This document shows, piece after piece, positions 1 through 10,565 of a stretch of DNA of 64,000 bases. The stretch is from Nectonema munidae (lineage: Eukaryota > Nematomorpha > Nectonematoida > Nectonematidae). Each line of letters opens with the position of its first letter. Within the stretch, counting starts at the first letter, position 1. The translations under genes and the position numbers were made by a program. The notes beneath the pieces were generated by a model. The model had not been told where the DNA came from, ran no database searches, and saw only the letters and a program-made list of their open reading frames with translations. The DNA is taken from the NCBI GenBank assembly GCA_030549495.1, contig JAUIRK010000046.1:62001-126000 (forward strand), in the 5' to 3' direction.

Positions 1-150
1 GGTGGTTTGGGCATGTAAACAGAAGACCAACTGAAGAGTTAATTAATATAGCGTACAAACAGCAAACTATGGGTAAATCTAAGGGTAGACCAAAATTAGC
101 ATGGAAAGAAGTAGTTCTAAGGACATGAAAAAAAGAAATTAACAAATAGG
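1..150 (+). pseudogene. 3' end of a non-LTR retrotransposon (LINE), cut by the window edge
   Basis: The first frame reads RWFGHVNRRPTEELIN and then GKSKGRPKLAWKEVV before a stop. The RWFGHV..R block followed by a GRP(K/R)xxW segment is the usual C-terminal signature of reverse-transcriptase polyproteins of RTE/craniofacial-type LINEs, placed after the RT domain. Only this tail is inside the window. The reading frame is broken about 125 bases in, so this is a relic. Confidence 0.7.
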
Positions 151-348
151 GGATGAACAAAATAGGGAATTTTGGAAATGTAAAATTATGTAGTCTTTTT
201 CTATTTCTATATTATTTGTGTAACTATAAATAGCTTTGAACTAAGAGCTTTAGCCGTGGTATGAATCTATTTTTACATCTCACCATTTGAGATTTCCATG
301 AATTCTCTTTATTTTCCTTTTTGTAATGGTTAGATAGAGCAGCTCTTC

Positions 349-582
349 CCTGCGATAAATTTGGGGCGTGAGTAATTGATAATGATAACTAGGCATGAGT
401 AAGGTTGTCAAGATACCTCGCTTCTATGCCACAAGGTCTTGGGTTCGAATCGAGCATCCACCTTCCTTGCTCATAATTCGATACAAGCAGGCAGTAGTTC
501 CTTCTTGATGAAAACATCTGGCGTTACCTACACCTTTATCTTAGTGTACACCTGTTCACGCCTCTCGTTATTCTATCGCAGG
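349..582 (+). repeat. tRNA-derived SINE copy bounded by short inverted repeats
   Basis: A pol III B-box-like GGGTTCGAATC lies near 453, downstream of an A-box-like GAGTAAGGTTG. Together they resemble a degenerate tRNA promoter. The same unit recurs at 20139-20281, 24931-25080 and 59105-59446 in the opposite orientation, so it is a dispersed SINE family. Its starting block GGGGCGTGAG is shared by all copies. This copy is also enclosed by inverted repeats: CCTGCGATA at 349-357 against 574-582, and GGCGTGA at 365-371 against 556-562. Confidence 0.7.
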
Positions 583-2642
583 CATTCATTCATTTTAAGA
601 ATCAAAAACTTTTAGTTACAAAAATCGAGATTGTGAAAGAAATCTATAACTTATTGACAATATGCAGAATGTGTATCTGAAGAATGTAAGCCAACAATGA
701 GCATTGACCCGAAAATAAACTGAACCGAGTTCAGAGATGAGAACGAGCATCAAGAGATGACTATCAACATTTTTGTCTCTACTCAACCCATGAAGTAAAA
801 GCCATATAGAATGCAACTATTGCTTCATGAAAAAAGCCAAAGCAATATAAAAGTGAAAAGATGAGCTTTAAAAATGTTTGTACTTTCAATCGTTTATATT
901 ATTTGTATAAAAAGTTTATTTTTCAGGTTTGTTGTATCACATTGACGAAAACGTGGAACTCGTTGAAGCTATTTCAAACGCAACACTTTCAATCACTAAT
1001 GCAACACAACATCCTTAATCAGTCATCCAAAGAAGGAACAGACCATTTTTCACTCCTTGTTCAAAAATTTCTTCCACTTTTTATTTGGCTTTGAATTGTT
1101 ACAAAAATAAATTGGTATTTTTTGTCAAAAGAAATTATAAACCAAAGAGAGACTTTACGAAACACACTGAAAAAAGACGAGTAGAATACTGTGCAATTTT
1201 CACAATCATACTTGACAGTATTTAAGAAGTTAAATGAAATTGCTCCACAAAAGTTTTTAGACTAAACAATTTTAAAAGGTAAATCGTTAGATATAACGCA
1301 CTCAACAAATGCTGATTGTAAACGAAGAGGCCATTTCAAATGTCAATGTTAATCCCCATTATATTAATTTAATTTATATCATTTTTGAACTATAAAAAAA
1401 ACTCTAATATTTTTATAAAGGGCCTTGAAGATAAATTAAAATGTATTTTAAGCATTTGATTTCGTTGGTTTAATAATAAATTCACCTAGTGACAAAGCAT
1501 TGCTTGCCTAAACAAAACCCTACTCTTTTTTTCATACAAATAAAGAACGGATTCAAAGAGAATCGTTACACTATTGTAGTTTTGGCATAGGCTATGGATT
1601 CAGCCAACAACATTTGTAATTTGACGAAACTTCCAAAAGCAACAGTTTACTGTTCTTAACACAATTACAAAAAGAAGGCAGGGTTAACAAAAAAGAAAAG
1701 AAGCTTCGCGGTGATTCTAAGTGCAATACAAGGTCCTTCGAGACTTCAAAAATGTACCCTAGAACAAAACTAACAAAAACTACTTTTTTATCTCAAAAAA
1801 CTATAATCAAATGTATTCGTTTCTACTGTGTCCAGCGCTATGAAAAAAACGTTGGCATGTCTAAATATATTAAACCACACCGACATCTCTCATTAATCAA
1901 GGATCAGAAAAAGTTCTAATGTTTGTTAAAGAGAAGCAGTTCACTAGGTAAAATGAGATGAATTCCAGAATTTCTAGCGTAAATTACATAGGATCCTTCT
2001 AGGGTTGCAACTTTCTTTGATACTAAGAATCCTGCCTGTGCTGTCTTTGTGCAGCGGTGAGTGACAGAAATGTCATAGATCCATGATTTTTTTGATGACT
2101 TCTTTGAAACTTATCTTGAAAATCGATACAAGAGAGTATCTGGACATTTTGAAGCACTCTTTGATGAATCAAAAACAAAAGGTGATTGCATAAGTTACAA
2201 ATTAATTAAATATTAATTTTAATTATTATTTGAATCCACATTTTCTTACTTGAGCTAAATTAAAAATTCTTATCAAACTCAATTAACAGATGAACATTTG
2301 CATGTTCAATTAATACTGAGAGCCACGATGATAGAATCTGAAACAAAAGGTCAATAATTGCATTAAAATAAATTATTAGGTAATTAGCTAAATAAAAAAA
2401 TCATCATTAGTAGCATTTTATTAAAAAAAAATTATGTCGCCTTTATGGACAGAATGACAAATTGTAAACGGCCTTTAAACAAAAAAATATTACCCATCTC
2501 TGCTCTGGACTCTAAAGTGTCAACACTTTGAAGACCTGCATCGCACTGTAACAAATAAAAACAGGGTAGTTGAGGCAGATTCGCAAAACTTCTGTCTTGT
2601 GTGGAAGCACTAAATGCCAATAAAGGCGATTGAATGATAAAT
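583..2642. other. AT-rich intergenic stretch, no gene seen
   Basis: Neither strand has a long open frame, a recognisable protein motif, or a convincing exon with splice borders. Short frames at 616-816, 861-1094 and 2432-2677 have random-like composition. Confidence 0.6.
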
Positions 2643-2652
2643 GTTCTTGAAC

Positions 2653-3205
2653 GGTCAGACTCCCCAAAACACGGCAAATAATTTTAAAGCATTATAAAAA
2701 ATGATGGTTAGACTAAAAACCCCAAAAAAAAAATTGGAAAGTTTTAAGGAGTTTTTAGGATCTTTTTTGTAGTGCTTTAGAAATATTTGTCGTTTTTTGT
2801 AATTTTTTGAGGTGATTAGGGATTTTTGCGGTATTTTGTAATGTTTTGGGATGCTTGGGATGTTTTGAGAAATTTTTAAGATCTTTTTTGTAGTGCCTTA
2901 GAATTATTTGCCGTGTTTTGGGAGTTTTGAGGTGCTTTCGATTATTTCTGGGTGTTATGGGATCTTTAGTCTAACCCTTTTTTGTAGTGCTTTAGAACTA
3001 TTTGGCGTGTTTTGCGATGTTTTGAATTTTTAAGATCTTTTTTGTAGCGCCTTAGAATTATTTGCCATGTTTTGGGATGTTTTGAGGTGCTTTTGATTAT
3101 TTCTGGGTGTTTTGGGATTTTTAGTCTTTCTGTTATTTCTGGGTTTTTATCTAACCCTTTTTTTTGTAGTGCTTTAGAATTGTTTGGGGGTGTTTAGTCT
3201 GACCC
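2653..3205. mobile_element. Foldback-type element, copy 1, with 10-bp target duplication
   Basis: The left end reads GGTCAGACT and the right end AGTCTGACCC, its inverted complement. The element is flanked by the direct repeat GTTCTTGAAC at 2643-2652 and 3206-3215, which marks insertion boundaries. The interior is a degenerate tandem of a unit of about 100 bp containing TTTTTTGTAGTGCTTTAGAA and the end-like motif AGTCTAACCC, so the terminal motif is repeated inside. A second copy lies at 30405-30891. No protein is encoded, so it is non-autonomous. Confidence 0.75.
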
Positions 3206-3215
3206 GTTCTTGAAC

Positions 3216-3960
3216 TAATACACGTATTAAATTCAAATTATATCCGTTCACTACCATATTTTAGAGTTTAAATAAAAATCACCTAAATTTATCTTCACCT
3301 TAAAAAATAATAAATTAAGCTTGTGATTACTTTTTTATACCATAAGTTCTCTAGAACGAGTATATTAATGTACTTCATATTTATCCAATATTTTATTCCC
3401 AGTTTTTAAGATAGAATTTAGTATAGTGATGTTAAGAATAGTGCGAATATATATCGAGAATCGTCAGTTTAAAACCGACTCTTCACAGTAATCTCACAAA
3501 AATGCTTATAGAACAAAAGTTTACCTAAAAATTAATGAGGTCTCGTGATTTAAACTTCTGACTATATGCAACGTTAGTTCACTTAAAAAATTTTACTGAA
3601 AAAATTATTCTATGATCACTTCTACATTTAATTATTAGCACTATCGGGGGGGGGGGGGGGTCAACTTATCATGATACTGACCCAAAGTTCAATATCTATA
3701 TTGATTTATGATAAAAGATATTTTCCAACTGAAAGACCACCCACTGTAAATAGTAAGTAGGTACTTTCGTAAAAAAATTTCATAATCAATACCACTCCTA
3801 TTTAAAAATATCAAGTTCATAGTTTTATTAAAATACAAATTAAGTAAACTGGGATATCTTTTTTATGATGAATTTAGTAGTGTTCCGCCAGACATAATGC
3901 CCAAATTGCAGCATCACATACCTTTTTTGGACAAATAATTATGTTTTTTAAATGAAAATT
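3216..3960. other. Intergenic, contains a 15-base G run
   Basis: No gene is seen. A pure G homopolymer occupies 3646-3660, one of many such runs in this window. Confidence 0.5.
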
Positions 3961-3970
3961 TTTTATGGGT

Positions 3971-4915
3971 TCATTCTCGATAATTTATACAATCAGATTT
4001 TATTATTCTAAAGTACTTCTTCGAGCCTTTATTTGAACTTGATTCAACTTCCGTATTACATACTTCTGATTTTATTCCACAAAAACCACAAATAATTAAA
4101 TCTTTTTTCAAATAATGTTGAGAAATGTGTTCTACTACTTCTTTTCTTTCCAGCCTTTTTGAAGCATGTTTTATAGGATATGTAATCTTCACTTTTTTAC
4201 TTCTATTCTTGAAAAAACAATACTTCTAATTCACCCGGAAAATAAAATTTCCTACACTGGTCGAGAGGACTCAGGTCAATAAGAGGTTTGATTGGGGTAA
4301 TTGACGCATATGATGCTGAAATTTCTTCATCAAAGCTTCCTATCCAATACAATGTTTAATTAATAACTTTTAGTTTGAGTCTCGACAAAAGCAAATTGTT
4401 TTTTTTTCATCCTTTTTCATAAAGTTTAAAAAAAAATTTCGGAATTGAAAATTTTCTTAATCATATAAATAGAAAGTTTATTTTCAATAATCACACAATC
4501 GTTATTGTATACATAATTATCGACTGTTTCTTCCTCGTTTGGATCTGTATATTTGTTCTCTGCCAGATCCTTAATTCTCTTCAGTCTATCTTTATCTAAT
4601 GGCTTTTTTAACATGTTCTTCAAGCAGGTCGACTTCAATATTTTTGTTCCATCTATGTAAATTGTAGCGTCATAATTTGTTAATAACTTCTTTGTGTGAA
4701 CTTTTTCTATTGAAAATGATATCATTATTGTTGAGATCGTTTAGCATTGAGAATTTTCCATCTAATAGCTTAACGCCAATTAAGCAATCTTTTTGAAAAG
4801 GACATCTTAATGCTATTTCTTTTTTATGCAATGCTCCAACATCAATTTCTGACATATAGCATGCCTCATAAAAGCCTTTCATCCAAATTTTTCTAAGATT
4901 TACATTTTTTAACAC
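3971..4915 (-). pseudogene. Decayed coding region of unknown family with a Cys-rich segment
   Basis: Three open segments follow one another on the minus strand: 4670-4915 (81 aa), 4426-4725 (99 aa, overlapping and in another frame) and 3971-4192 (73 aa). The last contains CGFCG followed by another cysteine, like a small metal-binding motif. The segments are linked by frame changes. The amino-acid usage looks protein-like (many K, E, N, with charged helices) rather than random, which suggests a once continuous protein. I do not recognise the family. An old transposable-element protein is the most likely origin, but a diverged host gene is not excluded. Confidence 0.4.
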
Positions 4916-6110
4916 TAGATTGCTGACATCCCAAGATTTAAGATTCGAGTAGTCTAGGCATTATCGATGCAAAGTCCTTGATGTTTTTTTCCAATTGAAA
5001 GTGAGATGAGACATGTGCAATCCCTTGTATCTTCTTAATAGTTAGATATTAATATATAAAATTTAATATTTACTTTTAAAAATAATAATTACTGTAAGTA
5101 TTATTAATTTTATTCTACACTGCTTTAATTGGTTTCATATGCTTTGGTGTATGAGCTTATAAAAATATTACAAGAATAAGAATAAAAATAAATAGTATAT
5201 CCTAAAATACTTTCAAGAGAAAGAAATGTAAAATTATACTCACATACCCCTCCCCCTTAGGTATAGTTTTCTAGATTCTGCCCCCCCCCTGACACTATTA
5301 TTAACCCTTTCATTACCAAAAAAATCAGACGATATTTATTAAAAAGCAGAAGATTCATATGCAAAATTATTTGAAAAAGCAGACGAAGGTAAAATTATGT
5401 ATCATATATGATACACTGGTCACGAAAGGGTTATTAATGGAAGAGATGATGAAATATTTGAAAATTTACTTTAACTTTCAAGGCACAGTTTTGCAAAAAT
5501 ACGCAAGACGAGATGCATGAACAAGCGATTTAATTTATGCATGAAATGGTTTAGTTTACTAGCTTAAAATGCCTTACTTTATGGCACCATAAACATAAGT
5601 TTCTTTTTTTATTCCAAGCTCTTTCGAACATCAATTAAATGAATCAATTTAACTTCCGCAATGGAGAAGTCAAAATGTCACTATTTATAAAAATGTTATC
5701 TTCAAATAATTAATTACAAAAAAGAACTCTTAAGAAGAAGTTGACTTAAAATCAACGTGAACTTCTTTTACACTAATTTTATTAAATACGAGTATTGTGT
5801 TTTAGAAGAATTGCTATAGAAAACAAAGGTTACATTTAAAAGTACATTTTTTTCATAAGTAAGAACCATTTTATCAATTATATGAAACTGAACTGGAAAG
5901 CTTGATGTTAATTAAAAATCACAGAAGTTAAAAGATGAATAAAGAAAAGTAAGGTTTTATGAAACAAGGGTATTTAGATAAGAGTAAATCCAAGTGTACC
6001 CACTATAAACTATTGATAGTTGTTAACGCTGTGCAAAATTTTGACTTATACCGAATTTTTTTTAACTGCAAATGAAATTACAAAAAAGGGAAATATTAAA
6101 ATTATTGATT
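4916..6110. other. Intergenic, no gene seen
   Basis: AT-rich sequence with a short C run near 5281-5289. No coding frame or repeat family could be assigned. Confidence 0.5.
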
Positions 6111-6111
6111 T

Positions 6112-6117
6112 TTTAAT
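6112..6117 (-). terminator. Possible poly(A) signal (ATTAAA) for PYM1
   Basis: The minus strand reads ATTAAA about 50 bases past the PYM1 stop. It is a common variant of the polyadenylation hexamer at a plausible distance. No AATAAA is nearer. Confidence 0.4.
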
Positions 6118-6166
6118 TAAATATGTAGCAAAAGGTAGAAAAGAATATTAGGAGGAGGACATAACA

Positions 6167-6754
6167 TTATTTTTGTTCATCTTTCTTGGGTTCGCATTCT
6201 TCTTCAATATTCTTTAACTTTTTGAGGAAATCTTTTTTGGATTTTAGCTTTTGATTTTGTTCCTTTGAAAGTTTTTCCCCATTTTTCTTTTTTAATTCCA
6301 ATTCCTCAATTTGTTTCAGTTTCTTTCTAAGATTCCGAAGAACATTTTTCTTACTGCCAAAACTTTCGCTATCTTGAGAAGACGCTTGTTCAGAAGAGTT
6401 GAGATTAACACTAATGCTGAGAACGTTGGCCAAGGAATCGTCAATCGTGAAGCCAGCATCTTCCTTTTTTTCGCTTTTAGCATTTTTCTTTTTCTCAGTT
6501 TTTTTCTTGGATTCACCTTTGCTCGTAGTTTTGGCCTTTGCTTCTTCTAGAGCGGTGGGGTTCAGACCAACCGGATACTTGCTAGCTAATTTTTGAGAGC
6601 ACTCGTATAAGGGAACTTCTTCTTGAGGAATGTAGCCTTTCTTAACATGCACTGCTTTTCTCCAAGTTCCATTGGGTCTTTGTGAAGCAGGAATATACGT
6701 TTCTCCCTTCTTATTGGTAACAGTGCCAGGATAGCGTACATCTTTATCAATCAT
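6167..6754 (-). CDS. PYM1: Partner of Y14 and mago (PYM), exon-junction-complex disassembly factor
   Basis: The 195-residue protein starts with the family's Mago-Y14 binding region: IPASQRPNGTWRK at residues 21-33 and GYIPQEEVPLYE at 40-51, followed by a GLNPTALEEA segment. Residues 72-98 are a Lys/Glu/Ser-rich linker. Residues 134-187 form a basic, coiled-coil-like C-terminal domain (NLRKKLKQIEEL). This order and length match animal PYM (about 200 residues), a cytoplasmic ribosome-associated protein that strips exon junction complexes from mRNA during translation. The start at 6754 gives a complete N-terminus. No intron interrupts it. A T-rich tract ending in TTAG lies just upstream of the ATG on the coding strand and could be a splice acceptor for a 5' UTR intron or a trans-spliced leader. 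Identification is by motif recognition and is very secure. Confidence 0.95.
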   Translation of the reverse strand: MIDKDVRYPGTVTNKKGETYIPASQRPNGTWRKAVHVKKGYIPQEEVPLYECSQKLASKYPVGLNPTALEEAKAKTTSKGESKKKTEKKKNAKSEKKEDAGFTIDDSLANVLSISVNLNSSEQASSQDSESFGSKKNVLRNLRKKLKQIEELELKKKNGEKLSKEQNQKLKSKKDFLKKLKNIEEECEPKKDEQK

Positions 6755-7585
6755 TTTTAGTCTAAGAAAGTAATAAAGTTATCAATAAAGGTAAAATATA
6801 CCATTTTTGAGTTGTGAGTCCGTAAAGTTGTCTAAAATGACTTAATGAAGAGTTGAGAGTTCAGATTCCTGCTTTTCACAATCAAAAATCTTTAGCTTTG
6901 AATCAGGCATCGAAACTTTCATAGATCAACGTTCACCACAAGCAATAGAAGTGTGCGTTGGAGGATACAACTTTGACTTTATATCTCATAAAAGACAAAT
7001 ATTGTAAGCCAACAATAAGTCTTATTTTGCTTAATTTGTGAAAAAGAGTAGCCAAGTACTGGACACAATTCAGTTTTGGCGGTTATTTCTTAAAGAGCAA
7101 TAGTGTCAAACTAGCTAAAAATTTCACTAAAAATTCCCTCATTTTTTATCCTTTAAACATCCATTTAAAACTTAACCCTTAACCCCCCCCCCCCCCATAA
7201 TTTTCTATAAGTAAGAGTTGCTGCTTGTTTATAAAACATGTTTGATGATCGCATAGAAGGAATGCAGACTTTCGAATCAATCGAACATCATGTCAAGCTG
7301 CCCTGAAATTCCTATCGAAGATATTTTACAGACGATGCGTGAGAGCTATATAATAATAATCCATTGCTTCAATATGCACACAAGTCACAGAGCAAACATG
7401 TTGATGATCCACTAGATTTTCTCATTTTCTGTCACAGTGATTCTATTTCTCTTTATGTCTCCTATGTTTTTCTCTTCCGCTTTCTCTGCTAAAATTCAAT
7501 CATTCACTCAAGCTCTCTTCTTTCATTCAAGTCCTCTTCTCTTGTTAAGCTATCCTACTCCTATCTCATTCAGCTCTCTTCTCTC

Positions 7586-7779
7586 CAGTGACGTAGCTAG
7601 GCTGGGGCATGAGGGGCCGTGCACACACTCCTATGTACCGCATGGTGCCCCCATGCATCTTATGCGATATCAGTTTTTGAAAATTTTTCCAATGAAAGGA
7701 TCAAGAAAGTATAATGTTGCGCAAGTTTTTTGTTTTTAAATTGTGCACCTTCTATCAACTTTTTTTGGCTACACCACTG
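7586..7779. mobile_element. hAT-type MITE (CAGTGRCGTAGC ends), copy A
   Basis: The element runs from CAGTGACGTAGCTAGGC to GGCTACACCACTG. It is flanked by 8-bp repeats CTTCTCTC (7578-7585) and CTTCTGTC (7780-7787), differing at one base. An 8-bp duplication with CAGTG-type ends is diagnostic of hAT elements. The orthologous copy at 45493-45682 has the identical flanks, so the insertion predates the segmental duplication. Confidence 0.85.
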
Positions 7780-8204
7780 CTTCTGTCTAATTGCATTTAG
7801 AGTTAAATTAAAATAGTTTTCAATCGTTACAATTTTATATCAATGAATATTGTTAGGCTCGCACTAAGAATTTTTTTTCAACAAGTCACCTAATCTTTAT
7901 CACTACGTTTGCTACATTTTTAAGCATTTGAAAACTAATTTTTTCAAGTCAAGAAATTTTTTTCAATAGTTATTTGGGAATGAATGTTTTGATTATCTAT
8001 TCAGTTTAAAAGCAAGAATACTCTATTTGCTTAATATTTGAGCAGAGATATTTTTTATAATGTTCGATTGTTAAATTTTATAACTAACACTGTACATAAT
8101 CAAATCACTTTTTTTAAGAATTTTATTTGTAGACAGAAATATTCAAAAAAAATGCAATGATTTTCTTTTCTCGTATACTTTATTTATGTTAGTTTGGTCC
8201 TCGT

Positions 8205-8548
8205 ACATTTCGCCCCATTATTTTCATAAGACAGTTCGTCCCATGGACAACTCGCCCCATTATTTTCATAAGACAGTTCGTCCTATGGACAATTCGCCCC
8301 ATTATTTTCATAAGACATTTTGTTTCATGGACAATTCGCCCCGTTATTTTCATAGGACATTTTGTCTCATGGACAATTCTAAAAAATTAAGAGATAAATT
8401 GATTAATTTGAAATCATTTAATAGAGATAAAATAAACAAGAATAAAAAATTTTTTAATAATTTTACACATAAAATAAGCAAATATGGATGAAACTAATAG
8501 CCTATGAGACAATTTGTCAGGGGGCAAATTGTCTATGGGGCGAAATGT
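8205..8548. mobile_element. Foldback/MITE-like element with a 42-bp minisatellite inside
   Basis: A perfect 14-bp inverted repeat ACATTTCGCCCCAT (8205-8218) and its complement (8535-8548) bound the unit. Inside, from about 8210 to 8375, four tandem copies of a 42-bp unit occur (CGCCCCATTATTTTCATAAG then ACAGTTCGTCCCATGGACAA). An apparent reading frame across it is only the repeat translated. The element is absent from the partner segment near 46.1 kb. Confidence 0.7.
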
Positions 8549-8756
8549 CTGTCGACCGTTATTTAAATAATTTTTTAATTATAAGGGCTAGCTACTTAAA
8601 CGTTGGCTTTTGCTGCTTATAAAAACTTGAAAATATCAAATAAACTCTAATTCTTTATGCCTCCTATTTTGAAATTATTCTGAGAACAGACGGTTCCATT
8701 TTAAAATAGTGAAAATTGCTTTATTAGTTTGTCAAACTATAAACAAATTCGTATCG

Positions 8757-8825
8757 ATGAGGAATCAAATCCAAAGGCTTCCGTGCTATGTCCATCATCT
8801 CAACCAACCTGCCATGCCACCCATC
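8757..8825 (-). repeat. tRNA-like (SINE head) sequence, copy A
   Basis: On the minus strand an A-box-like GGCAGGTTGGTTGAGATGATGG is followed by a B-box-like GGATTTGATTCC, in the spacing of a tRNA-derived pol III promoter. The partner copy at 46506-46572 has the better B box (AGATTCGATTCC). It belongs to a different lineage from the GGGGCGTGAG SINE. The sequence is too degenerate to be a working tRNA. Confidence 0.5.
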
Positions 8826-9364
8826 GAGTATGCTGTAGGGGATACGTCAAATTAGTTTTCAAAAAACTTAAGTTATGCTCTAAAAATTTTTAGTTTTTGT
8901 TGAAGCTCTATAACGTTTTCTGATAGACTTTTTTTCCTTAAAAGTTATTATAAAAGGCAAATCATTGCAAAATGTTAACACTTATTTTACTTTTTGTAGA
9001 TTTTTATAGCTTGTATCAATTTAGCTCTTAAACTATTTTTGAATGATGCTGAGTAAAATGAAATAATGCGATGTTAATTTTTTGTTTGCACAATTATAAC
9101 TTCGTTTTATATCCTTGTCCCTAAATTAATCACATTTTTTCATATAAACATCTCAGGGTGTCTAGTAGACTCTTTGCCTTTAGACTACATTCACTCATAT
9201 AAAACTATCCAACCTTCAGTTATTTGTTTTCTCTATGAATCAAATATCCTTTCATCAATTCCTGTAATGTGCCTGGTAGACTACTTCATTTTTCAAATGA
9301 AAAGCCTATTCCACCCCCTAACATTTTTGGATTTTTTTAAACTAGTGTATATCGATGGTTGTAT

Positions 9365-9912
9365 GTAAAAATGCCCCCAGAAAAAATGCCCCGGAAATAA
9401 ATTCCCCAATTAAAAAGTAGGAAAAAATGCCCCCTAATTTTTAATTTTCAAGATTTTTTTTAATTATATAAATATTTTTATTTGGTACCGTTTTGAAAGG
9501 CTAAATTTCTAAAATTTCTTAATCTATAGGGTTTTTTCTTTATAAAGTTCTTGAAAACAATAGCAAAGGTGCAGATTTGTGGGAATGTGTTCTTAAAATC
9601 AGTTAAAATACAAATTATATTTAGAAAGTGTTGTCATACACACAAAGTCCAAAAATATTTGATGTTTTATAAAAAAAAATTTGTATTTAAAAAATTGTCG
9701 TATGCTGAGTTTTTTAGTTTACTTTAATTAAATTTTAAATGTTTTAGATGAAAATTTAACTTTTTTTTTACAAAAAAAGCTTTATTTGACATATCTTTTT
9801 TAAAAATTTTAATTAATAATTTTTTGAAATTTTTTGTTGGGCATTTTTTCCTAATTTTAAATTAGGGCATTTTTTCCTACTTTTTAATTGGGGGCATTTT
9901 TTCTGCGCACTA
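9365..9912. mobile_element. Foldback element with AAAAAATGCCCC ends
   Basis: A perfect 29-bp inverted repeat, beginning CCCCAATTAAAAAGTAGG at 9404-9432, is matched by its complement at 9865-9893. Both arms extend outward with AAAAAATGCCCC units, and the left arm has one extra unit. The interior is AT-rich and non-coding. The partner segment near 47505 passes directly to GATATGCAAATTTAATTAAA with no such element, which identifies this as an insertion. Confidence 0.75.
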
Positions 9913-10256
9913 TATTCGATATGCAAATTTAATTAAAATATTTTCGCTGGAAGTATAGTATTTAAATTCACCAATTTTGTAAAAAAAAATATAAAGTAGT
10001 CTTATAAATTTAGGACTTTAGGTATGCGCTGAATACACTTTAATTAAAGGATTGCTTAAATATTTGGTCTCCTGTGGTATTTCCAGACAACTAATTTTGA
10101 AAATTGCAAGAAAAAAATTTCGCACCCAAATAATTTTGAGGATGTGCGCCCCTAATTTAAATATTTTATATTTTATTATAATACAATATCATAAAGCGTG
10201 ATTTTTGATCGTTTTTTTCTATCCTTTCAAATGAAATCATTAAAAAAGTATTCGGA

Positions 10257-10434
10257 GTCGTTCACAATTGACGTCAACTAAAAGTGAGGGGGGGGGGGGG
10301 GGGGGGGGGGTATCCAAAGTTGACATAAGTCGATTTTGTTAAGTGATGATATATCTAAAAGTTGACATGAGGGGGGGGGGGGGGGTTGAAATTTATCCAA
10401 AAAAAAAAAAAGGTTGACGTCAATTGTGAACGAC
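10257..10434. mobile_element. Small MITE (178 bp) with 22-bp perfect terminal inverted repeats and G runs
   Basis: The 22-bp left end at 10257-10278 begins GTCGTTCACAATTGACG, and its perfect complement lies at 10413-10434. The interior contains a 23-base G run (10288-10310) and a second long run of about 17 bases (10369-10385), both next to GTTGACAT-like repeats. A related left end (GCGTTCACAAATAACGTCA) is seen near 56488-56507 beside a C run. No coding capacity. Confidence 0.8.
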
Positions 10435-10475
10435 CTCTTCCATTTATTCAAAATTTTTAGTTAAAGTAGGTTTTG

Positions 10476-10565
10476 AGTTCAAATTGAACTCTTAAAAGAT
10501 ATGTCAAAATTTTTTTGTAAAGTTCAAATTGAACTCTTAAAAGATATGTCAAAATTTTTTTGTAA
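10476..10565. repeat. Two perfect tandem copies of a 45-bp unit
   Basis: The unit begins AGTTCAAATTGAACTCTTAA at 10476 and is repeated exactly from 10521. Each unit starts with a short palindrome (TTCAAATTGAA). Confidence 0.9.

Larger units (their letters stand above)
7405..10150. repeat. Segmental repeat, copy A (partner at 45338-47727)
   Basis: From GATCCACTAGATTTTCT onward, long blocks match the 45.3-47.7 kb region in the same order and orientation. They include the hAT MITE at 7586-7779, the block TTGCTGCTTATAAAAACTTG near 8609, a tRNA-like block near 8757-8825, and the stretch from 9120 to 10140. Divergence is moderate, with many substitutions and small gaps. The two foldback elements at 8205-8548 and 9365-9912 occur only in this copy. 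The right end falls at GAGGATGTGCGCCC, the terminus of a hAT-like MITE family also seen at 26541-26847. The segment may therefore be, or contain, a larger non-autonomous transposon. Confidence 0.8.

Noticed and set aside
8186-8491. 101-aa frame with repeated SPHYFHKT units, apparently a repeat protein
   Set aside because: It is the 42-bp minisatellite read in frame; it lies inside a mobile element absent from the partner segment.
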